NCBI GenBank assembly: GCA_016930745.1
Contig: JAFGGE010000029.1
Location: 1-50,748 of the forward strand
Direction of reading: 5' to 3'
Length of the DNA stretch: 50,748 nucleotides
From: Sedimentisphaerales bacterium
GTDB taxonomy: Bacteria > Planctomycetota > Phycisphaerae > Sedimentisphaerales > Anaerohalosphaeraceae
Below the pieces are notes generated by a model. The model was not told the DNA's origin. It saw nothing but the letters and a program-made list of their open reading frames with translations, and made no database searches. This document shows, in pieces, positions 1-9,436 of this stretch (positions are counted from its first letter, which is position 1; each line of letters opens with the position of its first letter). A program made the position numbers and the translations under genes.

Positions 1-2
1 AG

Positions 3-2729
3 GATGTCTACAGTTGGTTTTCCAATAATACATGTATTGGCACTGAGATTGCGGCGATCAGTTTCGGCGAGCCGTTCCGCTCGCCGTCCCGTACGGCGGG
101 CCGCGGTATTTTTGCCGACAGTAACATTTTCTGGGACAATGCGGCGATCTTTGAGCACCTGTTTGACAATCCGCCGGATTACGGCCCGGAGGATGCCTAC
201 ATTTACCGTTCGATCCTGCCGGACGAATGGCAAACGCCCCCGACATGGGATACACTGGGGCAGGACCATCCACTCGGTCTGGGCAACACCAGCGCCGATC
301 CGCAGTTTGTGCATGAATATGACGATCTTCACCTGAGAAACAGTTCCTCGGCCATAGGCACAGGTGCAGCGGGATTAGATCGTGGCGCCCATGTTCCAGC
401 CGGAGCCGCCGTTTCCGGAGAGATTTTGCCGATTACCTGGCGAAGCGAAATGACGCTCGACGTGGCCGGACCCGGTATAACGCATTATAAGTGGCGGCTC
501 ATCGACAATGGTTCAGCCGGTCCCTGGAGCCAGGAAATCGCGTTACCCATTGATCCGACCGATTTCCCGGCGGACCCAAATCATGTTTTTGGCCGCATTG
601 AACTGACCGGTCTGGAACATGGCCACACCTACCGTGTGGATGTGGTCGGTAAAAACTCCGCCGGCCACTGGCAGGGGCAGCCGTTTGGACCCAATACCGG
701 TTTTGTCGCGCCGGGCGATCCGGAAGGTAACCATTCTCCTGAATGGACCGTAGACACAACATATGCCCGGCTCCTCATCAACGAAGTGCTGGCCCGAAAC
801 TCCGAGACCATCGAGGTCAACGGAAGCTATCCGAATATGATCGAGCTGTATTACGATGCCCCCGGTGGCATTGGGCTGGATTTGTCAGGTATGACAATCT
901 CCGACGATCCCACGCAGCCGGATCGGTTTGTCTTCCCGTCCGGCAGTCAGATCCTGGCCGGGCAGTACTTGATCCTGTATGCCGACATGGATTTCGCCGC
1001 CCCTGGGATTCATCTTGGTTTTGCCCTCGATGGAGAAGGGGATGGGGTGTATTTGTATGATAATACTCGACAGATCGTCGATTCGGTGGAGTTTGGATCG
1101 CAATTACCCGGCATGACGATTGGACGGATTGGTTACGATCAGCAATGGATGCTTTGCACGCCGACACTGGGCCAGGCGAACAGTCACCGGCCGACCGGGG
1201 ATCCGCGTAAACTCAGGATCAATGAATGGCTGGCCAATAACCAAATTCGTTTTGAAGATGATTTTATCGAAGTATTCAATCCGCAAACCAATCCGGTTTG
1301 TCTGAGCGGCCTTCATCTGACCGACAATCCAATCAGCCAGCCGGCCAAATTCACTTTCCCGCCGTTGAGTTTTATTGACGCAGGAGGTTATCTGGCCCTG
1401 ATAGCGGATGAAAAGGACCAGCCGGGCCATCTGAACTTTAAACTCAGCAGCGAAGGAGAAATGGTCGCCTTATACGATGGGGATGGAGCTTTAATCGATC
1501 AGATTCTTTACTTTGCCCAGGCGCCCGATATCTCCGAGGGAAGGCTGCCCAATGGCGGTAAGATATTCACCCTGTTTGATATTCCTACTCCCGGCGCCGC
1601 CAATCCCGGAACGGTGACGACTATAACCACAACGATAAAACTCATCGAAGAAAGCGCGCCCAAACGAGTATATATCCCAATGGCCGAGGTGGATGAGGCA
1701 TGGAAAGGGGGATCTTTCTTCGATGACAGCCTTTGGAATGACGGCGTTTTCGTCGATGGAAAACTGGGAGGTGTCGGCTATGAGACAAGTCCCGGCAGTT
1801 CCACCAGTTATGTTCCCGTCATCACGTACGATGTTATGGCGTTGCACGATGATGAGGCAACCGGAAGCTGCTATATTCGGATTCCCTTTACGCTCACTGC
1901 CGAGCAGATTGCCGGCATGACGTCCTTGACGCTTCGCGCCAAATATGACGATGCCTTTATCGCCTATATCAATGGCGTCAAAGGCCCCGAAGGCGGTCCG
2001 CTTCCCTCCAGTCCGGCCTGGAACTCATTTGCCACAGGGAACGGCCAGAGCGATTCATTGGCTCTGCAGTTTGCGAATTTTTCCATAACAGAGGCTCAAG
2101 TGCTTCAATCCCTCCGCGAAGGTGAGAATATCCTGGCGATTCATGCCATAGATACGACGGGCAGCAGCGATTTTCTCTTCTCGGTGGAGTTGGAATTGGC
2201 GATCGAAGAGGTTGTCGGAGAAGACACCCTGGGCCAGATGCGCGCCCTGTTGAACAACCTGCGTATCAGCGAATTGATGTATTACCCCGAACCGGGCGAG
2301 ACGGTCGAGTTCATAGAATTGACCAATATCGGCTCGGAATCCCTCGATATTACCGGTATTCGCTTTACCGATGGCGTGGAATTTATTATGCCTCAAATGA
2401 ACCTCGATCCGGGTTCCTATGTCATTGTAACCAATGATCTTGCCCAGTTTCGCATCCGGTACGGCGATGTCCCGATGGTGGCGGGGGTGTATCAAAAAAG
2501 CCTGAGTAAGACAGGAGAATCGATCGCCCTGGCTCTTCCCGCTCCTTATGAGGCGGCCATTCTTCGATTTGAGTATGTCGGCTGGTGGTATCCTGCCGCT
2601 TCGGGAGGGGGGCATTCTCTCGTGACGGTTAATTCGATGATTCCATATGGCGAATACGGAAAACCAGAGAATTGGATGCCAAGTGTCTCCATTGGAGGAT
2701 CGCCCGGCTCAGGGGAACCTTCTTTATGA
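3..2729 (+). CDS. Secreted beta-helix / lamin-tail-domain protein (5' truncated by window edge)
   Basis: The frame is open from base 3, so the start lies outside the window; about 908 residues remain. The first ~120 residues look like the end of a right-handed parallel beta-helix (an IFADSNIFWDN rung, then a GLDRGAHVPAG closing segment). A fibronectin-like segment follows (near nt 450-710), then lamin-tail-like domains beginning LLINEVLARNSETIEV and LRINEWLANNQ, a jelly-roll-like segment around nt 1690-2200, and a last lamin-tail domain beginning LRISELMYYPEPGE. This architecture is common in large planctomycete exoproteins, where lamin-tail domains are thought to mediate binding or anchoring. 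No catalytic site is visible and no C-terminal sorting motif is obvious. A short hairpin with a T run lies 40 bp past the stop. Function unknown. Confidence 0.85.
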   Translation, partial: DVYSWFSNNTCIGTEIAAISFGEPFRSPSRTAGRGIFADSNIFWDNAAIFEHLFDNPPDYGPEDAYIYRSILPDEWQTPPTWDTLGQDHPLGLGNTSADPQFVHEYDDLHLRNSSSAIGTGAAGLDRGAHVPAGAAVSGEILPITWRSEMTLDVAGPGITHYKWRLIDNGSAGPWSQEIALPIDPTDFPADPNHVFGRIELTGLEHGHTYRVDVVGKNSAGHWQGQPFGPNTGFVAPGDPEGNHSPEWTVDTTYARLLINEVLARNSETIEVNGSYPNMIELYYDAPGGIGLDLSGMTISDDPTQPDRFVFPSGSQILAGQYLILYADMDFAAPGIHLGFALDGEGDGVYLYDNTRQIVDSVEFGSQLPGMTIGRIGYDQQWMLCTPTLGQANSHRPTGDPRKLRINEWLANNQIRFEDDFIEVFNPQTNPVCLSGLHLTDNPISQPAKFTFPPLSFIDAGGYLALIADEKDQPGHLNFKLSSEGEMVALYDGDGALIDQILYFAQAPDISEGRLPNGGKIFTLFDIPTPGAANPGTVTTITTTIKLIEESAPKRVYIPMAEVDEAWKGGSFFDDSLWNDGVFVDGKLGGVGYETSPGSSTSYVPVITYDVMALHDDEATGSCYIRIPFTLTAEQIAGMTSLTLRAKYDDAFIAYINGVKGPEGGPLPSSPAWNSFATGNGQSDSLALQFANFSITEAQVLQSLREGENILAIHAIDTTGSSDFLFSVELELAIEEVVGEDTLGQMRALLNNLRISELMYYPEPGETVEFIELTNIGSESLDITGIRFTDGVEFIMPQMNLDPGSYVIVTNDLAQFRIRYGDVPMVAGVYQKSLSKTGESIALALPAPYEAAILRFEYVGWWYPAASGGGHSLVTVNSMIPYGEYGKPENWMPSVSIGGSPGSGEPSL

Positions 2730-2766
2730 GGATTTTATGGGAGGGGATGAGGAGATAATCCCGGTT

Positions 2767-2791
2767 ATTCGATAAAAGCGAATCTTTTTTT
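2767..2791 (+). terminator. Weak candidate intrinsic terminator
   Basis: ATTCG (2767-2771) can pair with CGAAT (2779-2783) across a 7-nt loop, followed by C and seven T. The stem is only 5 bp, so this is a tentative terminator for the upstream lamin-tail gene. It lies 38 bp after that gene's stop and before the next promoter. Confidence 0.35.
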
Positions 2792-2818
2792 ATCAACCAG
2801 AGAAAAAGTTTAATTATT

Positions 2819-2847
2819 TTGACATTTTAGCTTGATGGAATTGTAAT
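2819..2847 (+). promoter_or_regulatory. Candidate sigma70-type promoter for the sigma-factor fusion gene
   Basis: A perfect -35 TTGACA (2819-2824) is separated by 17 bp from TGTAAT (2842-2847), one mismatch from TATAAT. The predicted start leaves a leader of about 80 nt before the ATG at 2936. Confidence 0.55.
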
Positions 2848-2935
2848 TGGCAAAAAGGATAAACAGAAAATCGGGAAAAACAGAAAAACAAATGTTACAT
2901 CAGGTCGGCTCGAATACTCAGAATTGTAGCCTTAT

Positions 2936-4783
2936 ATGGTGGAAAGTACGGATCTTACAGAACTTGTAAAGCATGCTCAGCGGGGGAACGAGGACAGCCG
3001 TAATCGACTGGCTGAGCTGATAAGGCCTCGTTTGTACAGTTATGTACAACGAATGTCCTTACGGCATGACGTAACAGAGGATATTGTCCAGGAGAGTATG
3101 ATCGAGATGTTACGATTCCTCGATAAATTGGAAAGAGCCGACCGCTTCTGGCCATGGCTGCGCCGGATTGCGATCAACAAACTGCATCACCATCACGCTC
3201 GTCAGAAAACCCGACACGCGATGTCTATGGAAGACGTCCAGCATACCCTGGCTCACGACAACAGCCGGGAGGGATTTGCCGAAATGGTCACCGACGAACT
3301 GAAACACATTGTCGTCGAATCCCTGGGAGACCTTAAACCGCGGTACAGGGAAGTCCTGGTGATGCGATGCTATGAGGAAATGGACTATTCCCGGATCGCC
3401 GAAGAGCTGGGCACCACCGAATTCAGCTCGCGCGTTCTGTTCTTCCGCGCCAAAAACGCATTGGCGAAAAAACTGGCTCGCCGAGGATTGAGCAGGGGGG
3501 CTGTGATAACGGCGCTGGTGATATTCGGACGCATGACCGCCGAAAGCAAGGCCGCCGCAGCGCAGATTTCCATCGTATCGGGTACCATGAAAGTCGGCGC
3601 TGCGGCCGCCGGGGCGGCCGTTCTAACCAGCAAGGCCACGGTCGCCACGGTCGCCGCTGTGGGATTTCTGGCCGTCGGTTCGGCCGTGATCCCTCCCGAT
3701 TCTCCTGAAATATCCTCGGTCGCTCCTGACGGGGCGGTATCGGCGGTTTCCGCGACTTTGGGGGCCTCGGCCAATGAATACTGGTACTATTACCCGGACG
3801 GAGCGGACGGGGCGGTCATGATCCGGCGCACCATGACGCTGGGCGATAATCCGAACGAGTATTGCCAGTGGCTTCAGAACGAACAGGGAAATTATTATTT
3901 TGACGCCCGCGCCAATACCGTACATGTGAATAATTTCAATCTATGGGATCGTACTCTGCTGGTGCGCCGGCTTCCGACCGATTCGGCCGCGATGAGCGAA
4001 TTCCTTTCCCGCGTCCAGCCGGAATCCCAGGGCATGGATCAGGTGACGGATCGGGAAGCGGGATTGCTGGTGATTGCCCGCCCGGAAGGACAGGGGGCTC
4101 CCACGTCCTGGACGACGCACCATCTGCACATGCTCAAAGAAACCTATTTCAAATGCGACTGGCCCAAGGACGTCCGCATGGTGGACCGTCGCGACGACCT
4201 GCATAAGCAGGGCTGGGTGCATTTCCAGATCACCGGCTCTATCGGATCCGATACGGTGATGGGAGAAGGCCGGATTCCGCTGGTGTATGAGAAATGGAAA
4301 CAGGCCCCTCCTGTATTCCGAATACAGACAGGATACCGTTTGCTGATCCAGGACAGCCCCGAAGGCGCCTCTGTTTACGACCGATCTTCCATGACCGAGA
4401 CCCTGTATCCGCCCGGAAGCTTTTTTGAAGGATTGATGCGGCCCTGGGCGGGATTGCATACCATCGATACGGTTCGTCGCGATGCGGCCCGGCGGCAAAT
4501 CTGGTTTAAGAGCCGCGTATCCGAAGATGAAACCATCGGCCAGGTCCGGCTGGAGTGCGGATCCGGCTCCGTGGTTTATTCGATCGATATGGAGCGGGAT
4601 CTTCTTACGCAAATCGACCTGGAAGGGACCGATGCGACAGGTAAGCCGACCGGTGGTTCCCTGCATTTCCAGTATCAGAACAGGGCCGGTTCGCCTCTTG
4701 AATTTCTGACGCCCCGGCCGCAGAACAGAAGCAAATCGGACGGCAGTGCGTCGCTGCTGTGGCTGCTGCGGCTGGTACAGTAA
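2936..4783 (+). CDS. ECF-like RNA polymerase sigma factor fused to a membrane-anchored C-terminal domain
   Basis: 615 residues, about three times a normal ECF sigma factor. Residues ~10-90 are sigma region 2 (DVTEDIVQESMIEMLRFL, then FWPWLRRIAINKL) and ~125-180 are region 4 (LKPRYREVLVMRCYEEMDY, then the helix-turn-helix around SRIAEELGT). After residue 185 come two hydrophobic Ala/Val-rich stretches (~188-200 and ~232-252), suited to a membrane anchor. About 360 further residues have no motif I recognise and contain many aromatic and charged residues, as in a beta-rich exported domain. No separate anti-sigma gene is adjacent. The extension may act as a tethered sensor or anti-sigma module; this is inference. 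It is flanked by large exoprotein genes, which are plausible targets. Confidence 0.85.
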   Translation: MVESTDLTELVKHAQRGNEDSRNRLAELIRPRLYSYVQRMSLRHDVTEDIVQESMIEMLRFLDKLERADRFWPWLRRIAINKLHHHHARQKTRHAMSMEDVQHTLAHDNSREGFAEMVTDELKHIVVESLGDLKPRYREVLVMRCYEEMDYSRIAEELGTTEFSSRVLFFRAKNALAKKLARRGLSRGAVITALVIFGRMTAESKAAAAQISIVSGTMKVGAAAAGAAVLTSKATVATVAAVGFLAVGSAVIPPDSPEISSVAPDGAVSAVSATLGASANEYWYYYPDGADGAVMIRRTMTLGDNPNEYCQWLQNEQGNYYFDARANTVHVNNFNLWDRTLLVRRLPTDSAAMSEFLSRVQPESQGMDQVTDREAGLLVIARPEGQGAPTSWTTHHLHMLKETYFKCDWPKDVRMVDRRDDLHKQGWVHFQITGSIGSDTVMGEGRIPLVYEKWKQAPPVFRIQTGYRLLIQDSPEGASVYDRSSMTETLYPPGSFFEGLMRPWAGLHTIDTVRRDAARRQIWFKSRVSEDETIGQVRLECGSGSVVYSIDMERDLLTQIDLEGTDATGKPTGGSLHFQYQNRAGSPLEFLTPRPQNRSKSDGSASLLWLLRLVQ

Positions 4784-4807
4784 ACCGGTTTGGCTCCGGG
4801 ATCTGTT

Positions 4808-7800
4808 ATGAAGGTGGGGATGGCAAGCGTAAAACAAGCCGCCAAACGGCTGTGGGTGTTGTGCTTATTCGTGGTGGTCCTCTGCGCGGCAGCCACAGCC
4901 GACCTCTTTTATGTCGATGACGATGCCGTGTCGGGGGGCGACGGAGGCAGTTGGAACAGGGCTTTTTGCTGTCTGTCCGATGCCCTGTCCGCCGCTTCTT
5001 CCGGAGATGAGATTCGTGTGGCGCAGGGGATCTATTACCCTCATTTGTCATGCGTTTCCGACGCCAATGAAATCGATCGCGATCAATCCTTTCATTTACC
5101 CAGCGGAGTACGGCTGCTGGGCGGTTATGCCGGATGGGATGCTGTCGATCCGAACGACTGGAATGTCTCCCAGTTTCCCAGCGTCCTGAGCGGGGACATG
5201 CTCGGCAACGACGGGCCTGCTTTTGCCGGATATGAAGAAAACTGTTATCATGTTCTGGTCGCTTCGCAGGTCGATGAAAAAACCCTTTTGGACGGCTTTT
5301 TTATAGTGCACGGCAATGCCGACGGTTCCGATTTCGATCGGACTCGGGCAGGAGGCCTCCTGCTCAAAGAATCCCGCCTCCGTGTGCGCCATTGCACCTT
5401 CCTGGAGAATGCCGGACTGTATGATGCGGCGGTTTTAAACGACAACGAAAGCGATCCGGAATTCCTGAACTGCCGTTTCCTGGGCAGCAAAGCCCAGTTC
5501 GACGGTGGGGCGGCTGGCAACCGGGGAAAAAGCCGCGCCATTTACGTCAATTGTCTGTTCAGCGGAAATACCGCCGGGCGGCAGGGGGGGGCGGTCTACG
5601 AAGACTCTCAAAGCAGTTCGGTATTCATCAACTGCACTTTGAGCGGCAATAATGCCTTGGCGCTGGGCGGCGCTGTATATATCAACAACGGTTCGACGCC
5701 GGCGTTGATTAATAGTATATTCTGGGGCAACAGCGACACGGCGGGGCAGGGAGAAACCAGTCAGATCGCCATTCAAAATGCTTCGGTAACCCTGCGATAT
5801 TGTTGCGTTCAGGGGTGGAGCGGCGTTTTAGGGGGGATCGGCAATATCGGTGAAAATCCCCTCTTTGTCGATGCCGATGGTCTGGATAATCGCGTGGGCA
5901 CCGTCGACGACGATCTGCGTCTCATGTCCGAATCGCCGTGCGTCGACAGAGGAGATCCATCCGTAGTGACCATCGAGATCGATTTAAGCGGCCAATCGAG
6001 AAACCAGGAAGAAACGGTGGATATGGGGGCCTATGAATTCAGTCCCATGATCGGACTTATCGCTCACTGGGGATTGGATGAGATAACAGGTCCAACGGCA
6101 CGCGATGAGACGGCATCGGCAGACGGCGAGGCAATCGGAAATCGTCTTTGGAGACCTCATGCCGGTCGAATTGGAGGATCTCTGCAGTTTGACGGTCTGG
6201 GAGATTATGTCGATTGCGGCGACGGGATGCAGTTTGACATTCGAAACAGCATTACGGTATGCGCTTGGATCAAAGTGGATCAATTCGACCGGCAGTTTCA
6301 GGCCATTGTTACAAAAGGAGACAACTCCTTTCGGCTGCAGCGATATTCAGACACGAGATGTCTTGAATTTGCCTGTACTGGCGTTGTCGTTCCTGGCGCC
6401 GAATGGAGCAATATTTGGGGCTCGATCCCGGTGGATGACGGCCTCTGGCATCATGCGGCGGGCGTCTATGACGGACAGACCATGTCCCTTTATGTGGACG
6501 GGCAACTGGACACTTCTGAAGAAGCGAGCGGTTTAATCGACATTTCTTCCTATCCCGTCCTGATCGGAGAAAATGCCCAACAACCCAGGCGGTACTGGAA
6601 CGGTTTTATCGATGACGTTCGAATCTATAATTATCCGCTCAGCGAAACAGAAATCCGACAATTTGTAAATATGGGTCGGACCTGGCATGTTCATCCGGAC
6701 GGCAACATAGAGAATGATGGTTTCTCGCCGGATTCTGCTTTGCCCGGGATTCAGGAAGCGATTGATCTGGCGGCCGACGGAGATCGGGTTCTGGTCTGGC
6801 CCGGGGTGTATCAGGAAGGGATTGACTTCCAGGGAAAGGCGATCACAGTCACCAGCGCCACCGATGCGGCCGTTCTGGAAATACCGAACGGATGGGCTGT
6901 ATCGTTCCATCGCGGCGAAGGACCCCAAAGCATCCTGAGCAATTTTGTCATTCGATATAGTCAATACGCCGTGTTTACCTGGATGGCCAGCCCGACCCTG
7001 CGAAATCTTACGATCGTCGGATGCGAATTCGGGATTGATGCGCGCGAAGGAGCCCATCCCGATATTCGAAATTGTATTTTCTGGAACAACCTCTATTCCG
7101 ACCTGTCTCAGGACGACATCAGCCAGTGCCGGGTACATTATTGCTGGCTTAGAAACCAGATCGAACCCGCCCCGGTGGCCTGGTGGACGTTTGATGAAGG
7201 ATACGGACAAACCGCGTACGACAGGGTCGGCGGCAATCATGGATTGATCTCCGGAGCGCAATGGACTGGGGGAATCGTGGGACTGGCTTTATCGTTTGAC
7301 GGGCAGCGGGATTCTGTCTATGTGGAGGATCATCCATCGTTACGGCTGGGTAACAGAGACTATTCCATAAGCTTGTGGATTAAACCGCGTATTGTGACCG
7401 GTACCGGCACTCTTGTAGCCAAGGTGGAGGGAATGAGCAATAAAGAATTCATGCTCAGTCTTGAAGAGAAGGAACTTCGGCTGGATGTGGAGCGAAACGA
7501 AAACAACGGGCGGGCCACTTCTCCGGCCTCGATTCAGCCCGATCGATGGCAGCATGTGGTTGTCACCTTTGACGCCGATCTCCTTCAACCCACATTTTAT
7601 CTGGATACGCAGCCCCAAATCAGCGGCAGTTGGGGGGACAGTCCGATCAGCGCCTTGCCCGACTGCCTGTATAACGATCTGGTCATCGGTTTGCGAGGCG
7701 GCGCCTATGAAGGGTATGGATTCGACGGTTTGATCGATGAAGTCATGCTGTTTGACCGAGTTCTTACGCCCGAACAGGTAAAAATGATCTATTTAAAGGG

Positions 7801-8146
7801 TTTGGGGCCGGTTTTTGCCGATCCGGACAAAGGTGATTTTCACCTGAAGTCCGAGCATGGCCGGTATTGGATTCCGGACAGCAACGAACTATCGCAATCC
7901 GGACTCTGGATTCTGGATGCGATTTCCAGCCCCTGTATCGATGCCGGAGATCCGCAGGAAGAGCCGATAAACGAGCCGCAACCCCATGGAGGACGTATAA
8001 ACATGGGTGCTTACGGCGGCAGTCTAAGCGCTTCCCGCAGCCATTGGCCGCTTCGAGGGGATACCAATCGAGATGGGCGGGTAGACCTGCAGGATATGGC
8101 GATTCTGGCCGAAGAATGGCTCCTGGACGCTTTCCATGCCCGATAA
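4808..8146 (+). CDS. Secreted beta-helix protein with two LamG domains and C-terminal dockerin-like module
   Basis: 1112 residues from the ATG at 4808. The frame also opens at TTG 4790, and ATG 4820 has AAGG 5 nt upstream, so the exact start is uncertain. The order is a signal peptide (hydrophobic WVLCLFVVVLCAAATA), a beta-helix of the choice-of-anchor type (from YVDDDAVSGGDGGSW to VDMGAYEF, ~30-412), a LamG/concanavalin-like domain (~416-620), a second beta-helix stretch (~624-780), a second LamG domain (~786-995), the end of the second beta-helix (INMGAYGGS), and a dockerin-like tail with calcium-loop residues (GDTNRDGRVDLQDM, then AILAEEWLLD). Likely a secreted polysaccharide-binding or surface protein. 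No catalytic residues are evident. It starts 24 bp after the sigma-factor fusion, suggesting cotranscription. Confidence 0.88.
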   Translation: MKVGMASVKQAAKRLWVLCLFVVVLCAAATADLFYVDDDAVSGGDGGSWNRAFCCLSDALSAASSGDEIRVAQGIYYPHLSCVSDANEIDRDQSFHLPSGVRLLGGYAGWDAVDPNDWNVSQFPSVLSGDMLGNDGPAFAGYEENCYHVLVASQVDEKTLLDGFFIVHGNADGSDFDRTRAGGLLLKESRLRVRHCTFLENAGLYDAAVLNDNESDPEFLNCRFLGSKAQFDGGAAGNRGKSRAIYVNCLFSGNTAGRQGGAVYEDSQSSSVFINCTLSGNNALALGGAVYINNGSTPALINSIFWGNSDTAGQGETSQIAIQNASVTLRYCCVQGWSGVLGGIGNIGENPLFVDADGLDNRVGTVDDDLRLMSESPCVDRGDPSVVTIEIDLSGQSRNQEETVDMGAYEFSPMIGLIAHWGLDEITGPTARDETASADGEAIGNRLWRPHAGRIGGSLQFDGLGDYVDCGDGMQFDIRNSITVCAWIKVDQFDRQFQAIVTKGDNSFRLQRYSDTRCLEFACTGVVVPGAEWSNIWGSIPVDDGLWHHAAGVYDGQTMSLYVDGQLDTSEEASGLIDISSYPVLIGENAQQPRRYWNGFIDDVRIYNYPLSETEIRQFVNMGRTWHVHPDGNIENDGFSPDSALPGIQEAIDLAADGDRVLVWPGVYQEGIDFQGKAITVTSATDAAVLEIPNGWAVSFHRGEGPQSILSNFVIRYSQYAVFTWMASPTLRNLTIVGCEFGIDAREGAHPDIRNCIFWNNLYSDLSQDDISQCRVHYCWLRNQIEPAPVAWWTFDEGYGQTAYDRVGGNHGLISGAQWTGGIVGLALSFDGQRDSVYVEDHPSLRLGNRDYSISLWIKPRIVTGTGTLVAKVEGMSNKEFMLSLEEKELRLDVERNENNGRATSPASIQPDRWQHVVVTFDADLLQPTFYLDTQPQISGSWGDSPISALPDCLYNDLVIGLRGGAYEGYGFDGLIDEVMLFDRVLTPEQVKMIYLKGLGPVFADPDKGDFHLKSEHGRYWIPDSNELSQSGLWILDAISSPCIDAGDPQEEPINEPQPHGGRINMGAYGGSLSASRSHWPLRGDTNRDGRVDLQDMAILAEEWLLDAFHAR

Positions 8147-8239
8147 TATTATCTTTCTTCCGAATGAGCAACACAGGAAATAAACCCCTGTAATTTACCA
8201 GAACATTTCGCTTTTTATTGTCTTTTTCTCATCTCATGC

Positions 8240-8267
8240 TTGACAAACACCATAAAAACAGTATAAT
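8240..8267 (+). promoter_or_regulatory. Consensus sigma70-type promoter for the pseudopilin gene
   Basis: TTGACA (8240-8245), a 16-bp spacer and TATAAT (8262-8267), both hexamers perfect. The predicted transcription start near 8274 is only 12 nt before ATG 8286, which favours translation from the downstream ATG at 8346. Confidence 0.7.
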
Positions 8268-8345
8268 AACAACAAGAATACAACTATGATGCGAGGTACT
8301 GGAGAAGGAGGCCAGAATATCGCAGAGGAGCAGAGACAATGGAAT

Positions 8346-9215
8346 ATGGAGGGACTCAGGAGAAGGGGATTTTCTGTCATTGAATTGCTGGTTGTTTTAT
8401 TCATTATTTCTCTTTTGTTGTCCATTATGGTTCCCGCCTTGGGTAGAGCTCGCCGTCATGCCCGGCGTCTTCAAAGCAAAAACAATCTGCGAGAAATTGC
8501 CCGTGCTGTGAATGTCTACGCGATGGATAATGAGGATCGTTACCCCATTTCCGTAGCCACCAATGGTCCTGATGTGCAAAATCTGAGCTGGACGGCCCCC
8601 AATCGGCTTGTGGCGGTGGACGCACAGGGTCCCCGTCAGCACCGTTCCGTAGCTTCCTATTTGAGTGCCTATGTGAATAAAGTTCAGATTATGCACTGCC
8701 CCAGCGCGCCCAGGCCATTTAAATATCTGGAACAGGCCTGGGACATGGAAGATCGCTGGGACAATCCCGACAACGGTGTCGGATTGGACGAGTTGCGGGG
8801 AACCTATTGTTTTTATTGGGGTTACCGAGGGTATTTGCCCGATTCAGGCCGCATTTTTGCCGGTCCCCAGACCGCGGCAGGCCGAACCGGCCAAAGCGAC
8901 TTACTGGCGACGGATTATTTTGCCTACGATCACCATCGGCATCCGGAAGCCTTTGCCAGTTGCGAAAGATTCAGGACCGGAGGCCATATGACCGGCGAAT
9001 CGTCCTTTTATCCGAGTTATTGGCAGATTCAGACCGAACATCATGCTCTCTCTGTCCAGACCTCGGCCGTTTTTACCGACGGGCATGTGGACAGTTACGG
9101 CGACGACGAACAGACCGTCGCTTTGAAAATTTCCCTGTCCTGCGACGGCGGCAAGCCCTTCCCCGATCCCCTGAAAGCAGGGACCTTTTTTATCCCGCGG
9201 CAAGCGGTCCGTTAA
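8346..9215 (+). CDS. Type II secretion-type pseudopilin, H-x9-DG family
   Basis: 289 residues from ATG 8346. The frame also opens at ATG 8286, but that would give a 28-residue leader and almost no 5' UTR. The N-terminus is a classic prepilin cleavage/methylation motif: short basic leader MEGLRRRG, then FSVIELLVVLFIISLLLSIM with Glu at +5 of the mature protein. The rest is a globular extracellular domain, ending with a FTDGHVDSYGDD segment that fits the H-x9-DG family so abundant in planctomycetes. It would be processed by a prepilin peptidase and incorporated into a pseudopilus or held in the membrane. It stands alone here: no T2SS ATPase or secretin is in the window. Specific role unknown. 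Confidence 0.85.
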   Translation: MEGLRRRGFSVIELLVVLFIISLLLSIMVPALGRARRHARRLQSKNNLREIARAVNVYAMDNEDRYPISVATNGPDVQNLSWTAPNRLVAVDAQGPRQHRSVASYLSAYVNKVQIMHCPSAPRPFKYLEQAWDMEDRWDNPDNGVGLDELRGTYCFYWGYRGYLPDSGRIFAGPQTAAGRTGQSDLLATDYFAYDHHRHPEAFASCERFRTGGHMTGESSFYPSYWQIQTEHHALSVQTSAVFTDGHVDSYGDDEQTVALKISLSCDGGKPFPDPLKAGTFFIPRQAVR

Positions 9216-9436
9216 TCGATCGACGCCGATTTTAGGGAATAAGTATTTCCTGCAATATCCTCTAGGAAGGTTGTCATACCCCAATACAGGATGGATTTTC
9301 CATATTTTTTCCCAATGACTGCACAATCTCCCTTGTCGGACGTAGAAACGGCACTTGACAAAACAGGGAGCCCATGGTTCCATACAAGCCATATCCGGCA
9401 TAAGTATAAGGGTGCATTGAGCTTGAAGGGGAAAGT

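Noticed and set aside
4..336. A 110-residue reading frame starting with ATG at base 4
   Set aside because: It is a shadow of the lamin-tail gene, whose frame is open from base 3 and carries a continuous beta-helix pattern through this stretch.
9355..9410. Promoter for the rubrerythrin gene built on TTGACA at 9355
   Set aside because: No acceptable -10 hexamer occurs 15-19 bp downstream; the only TATAAG is about 44 bp further on.
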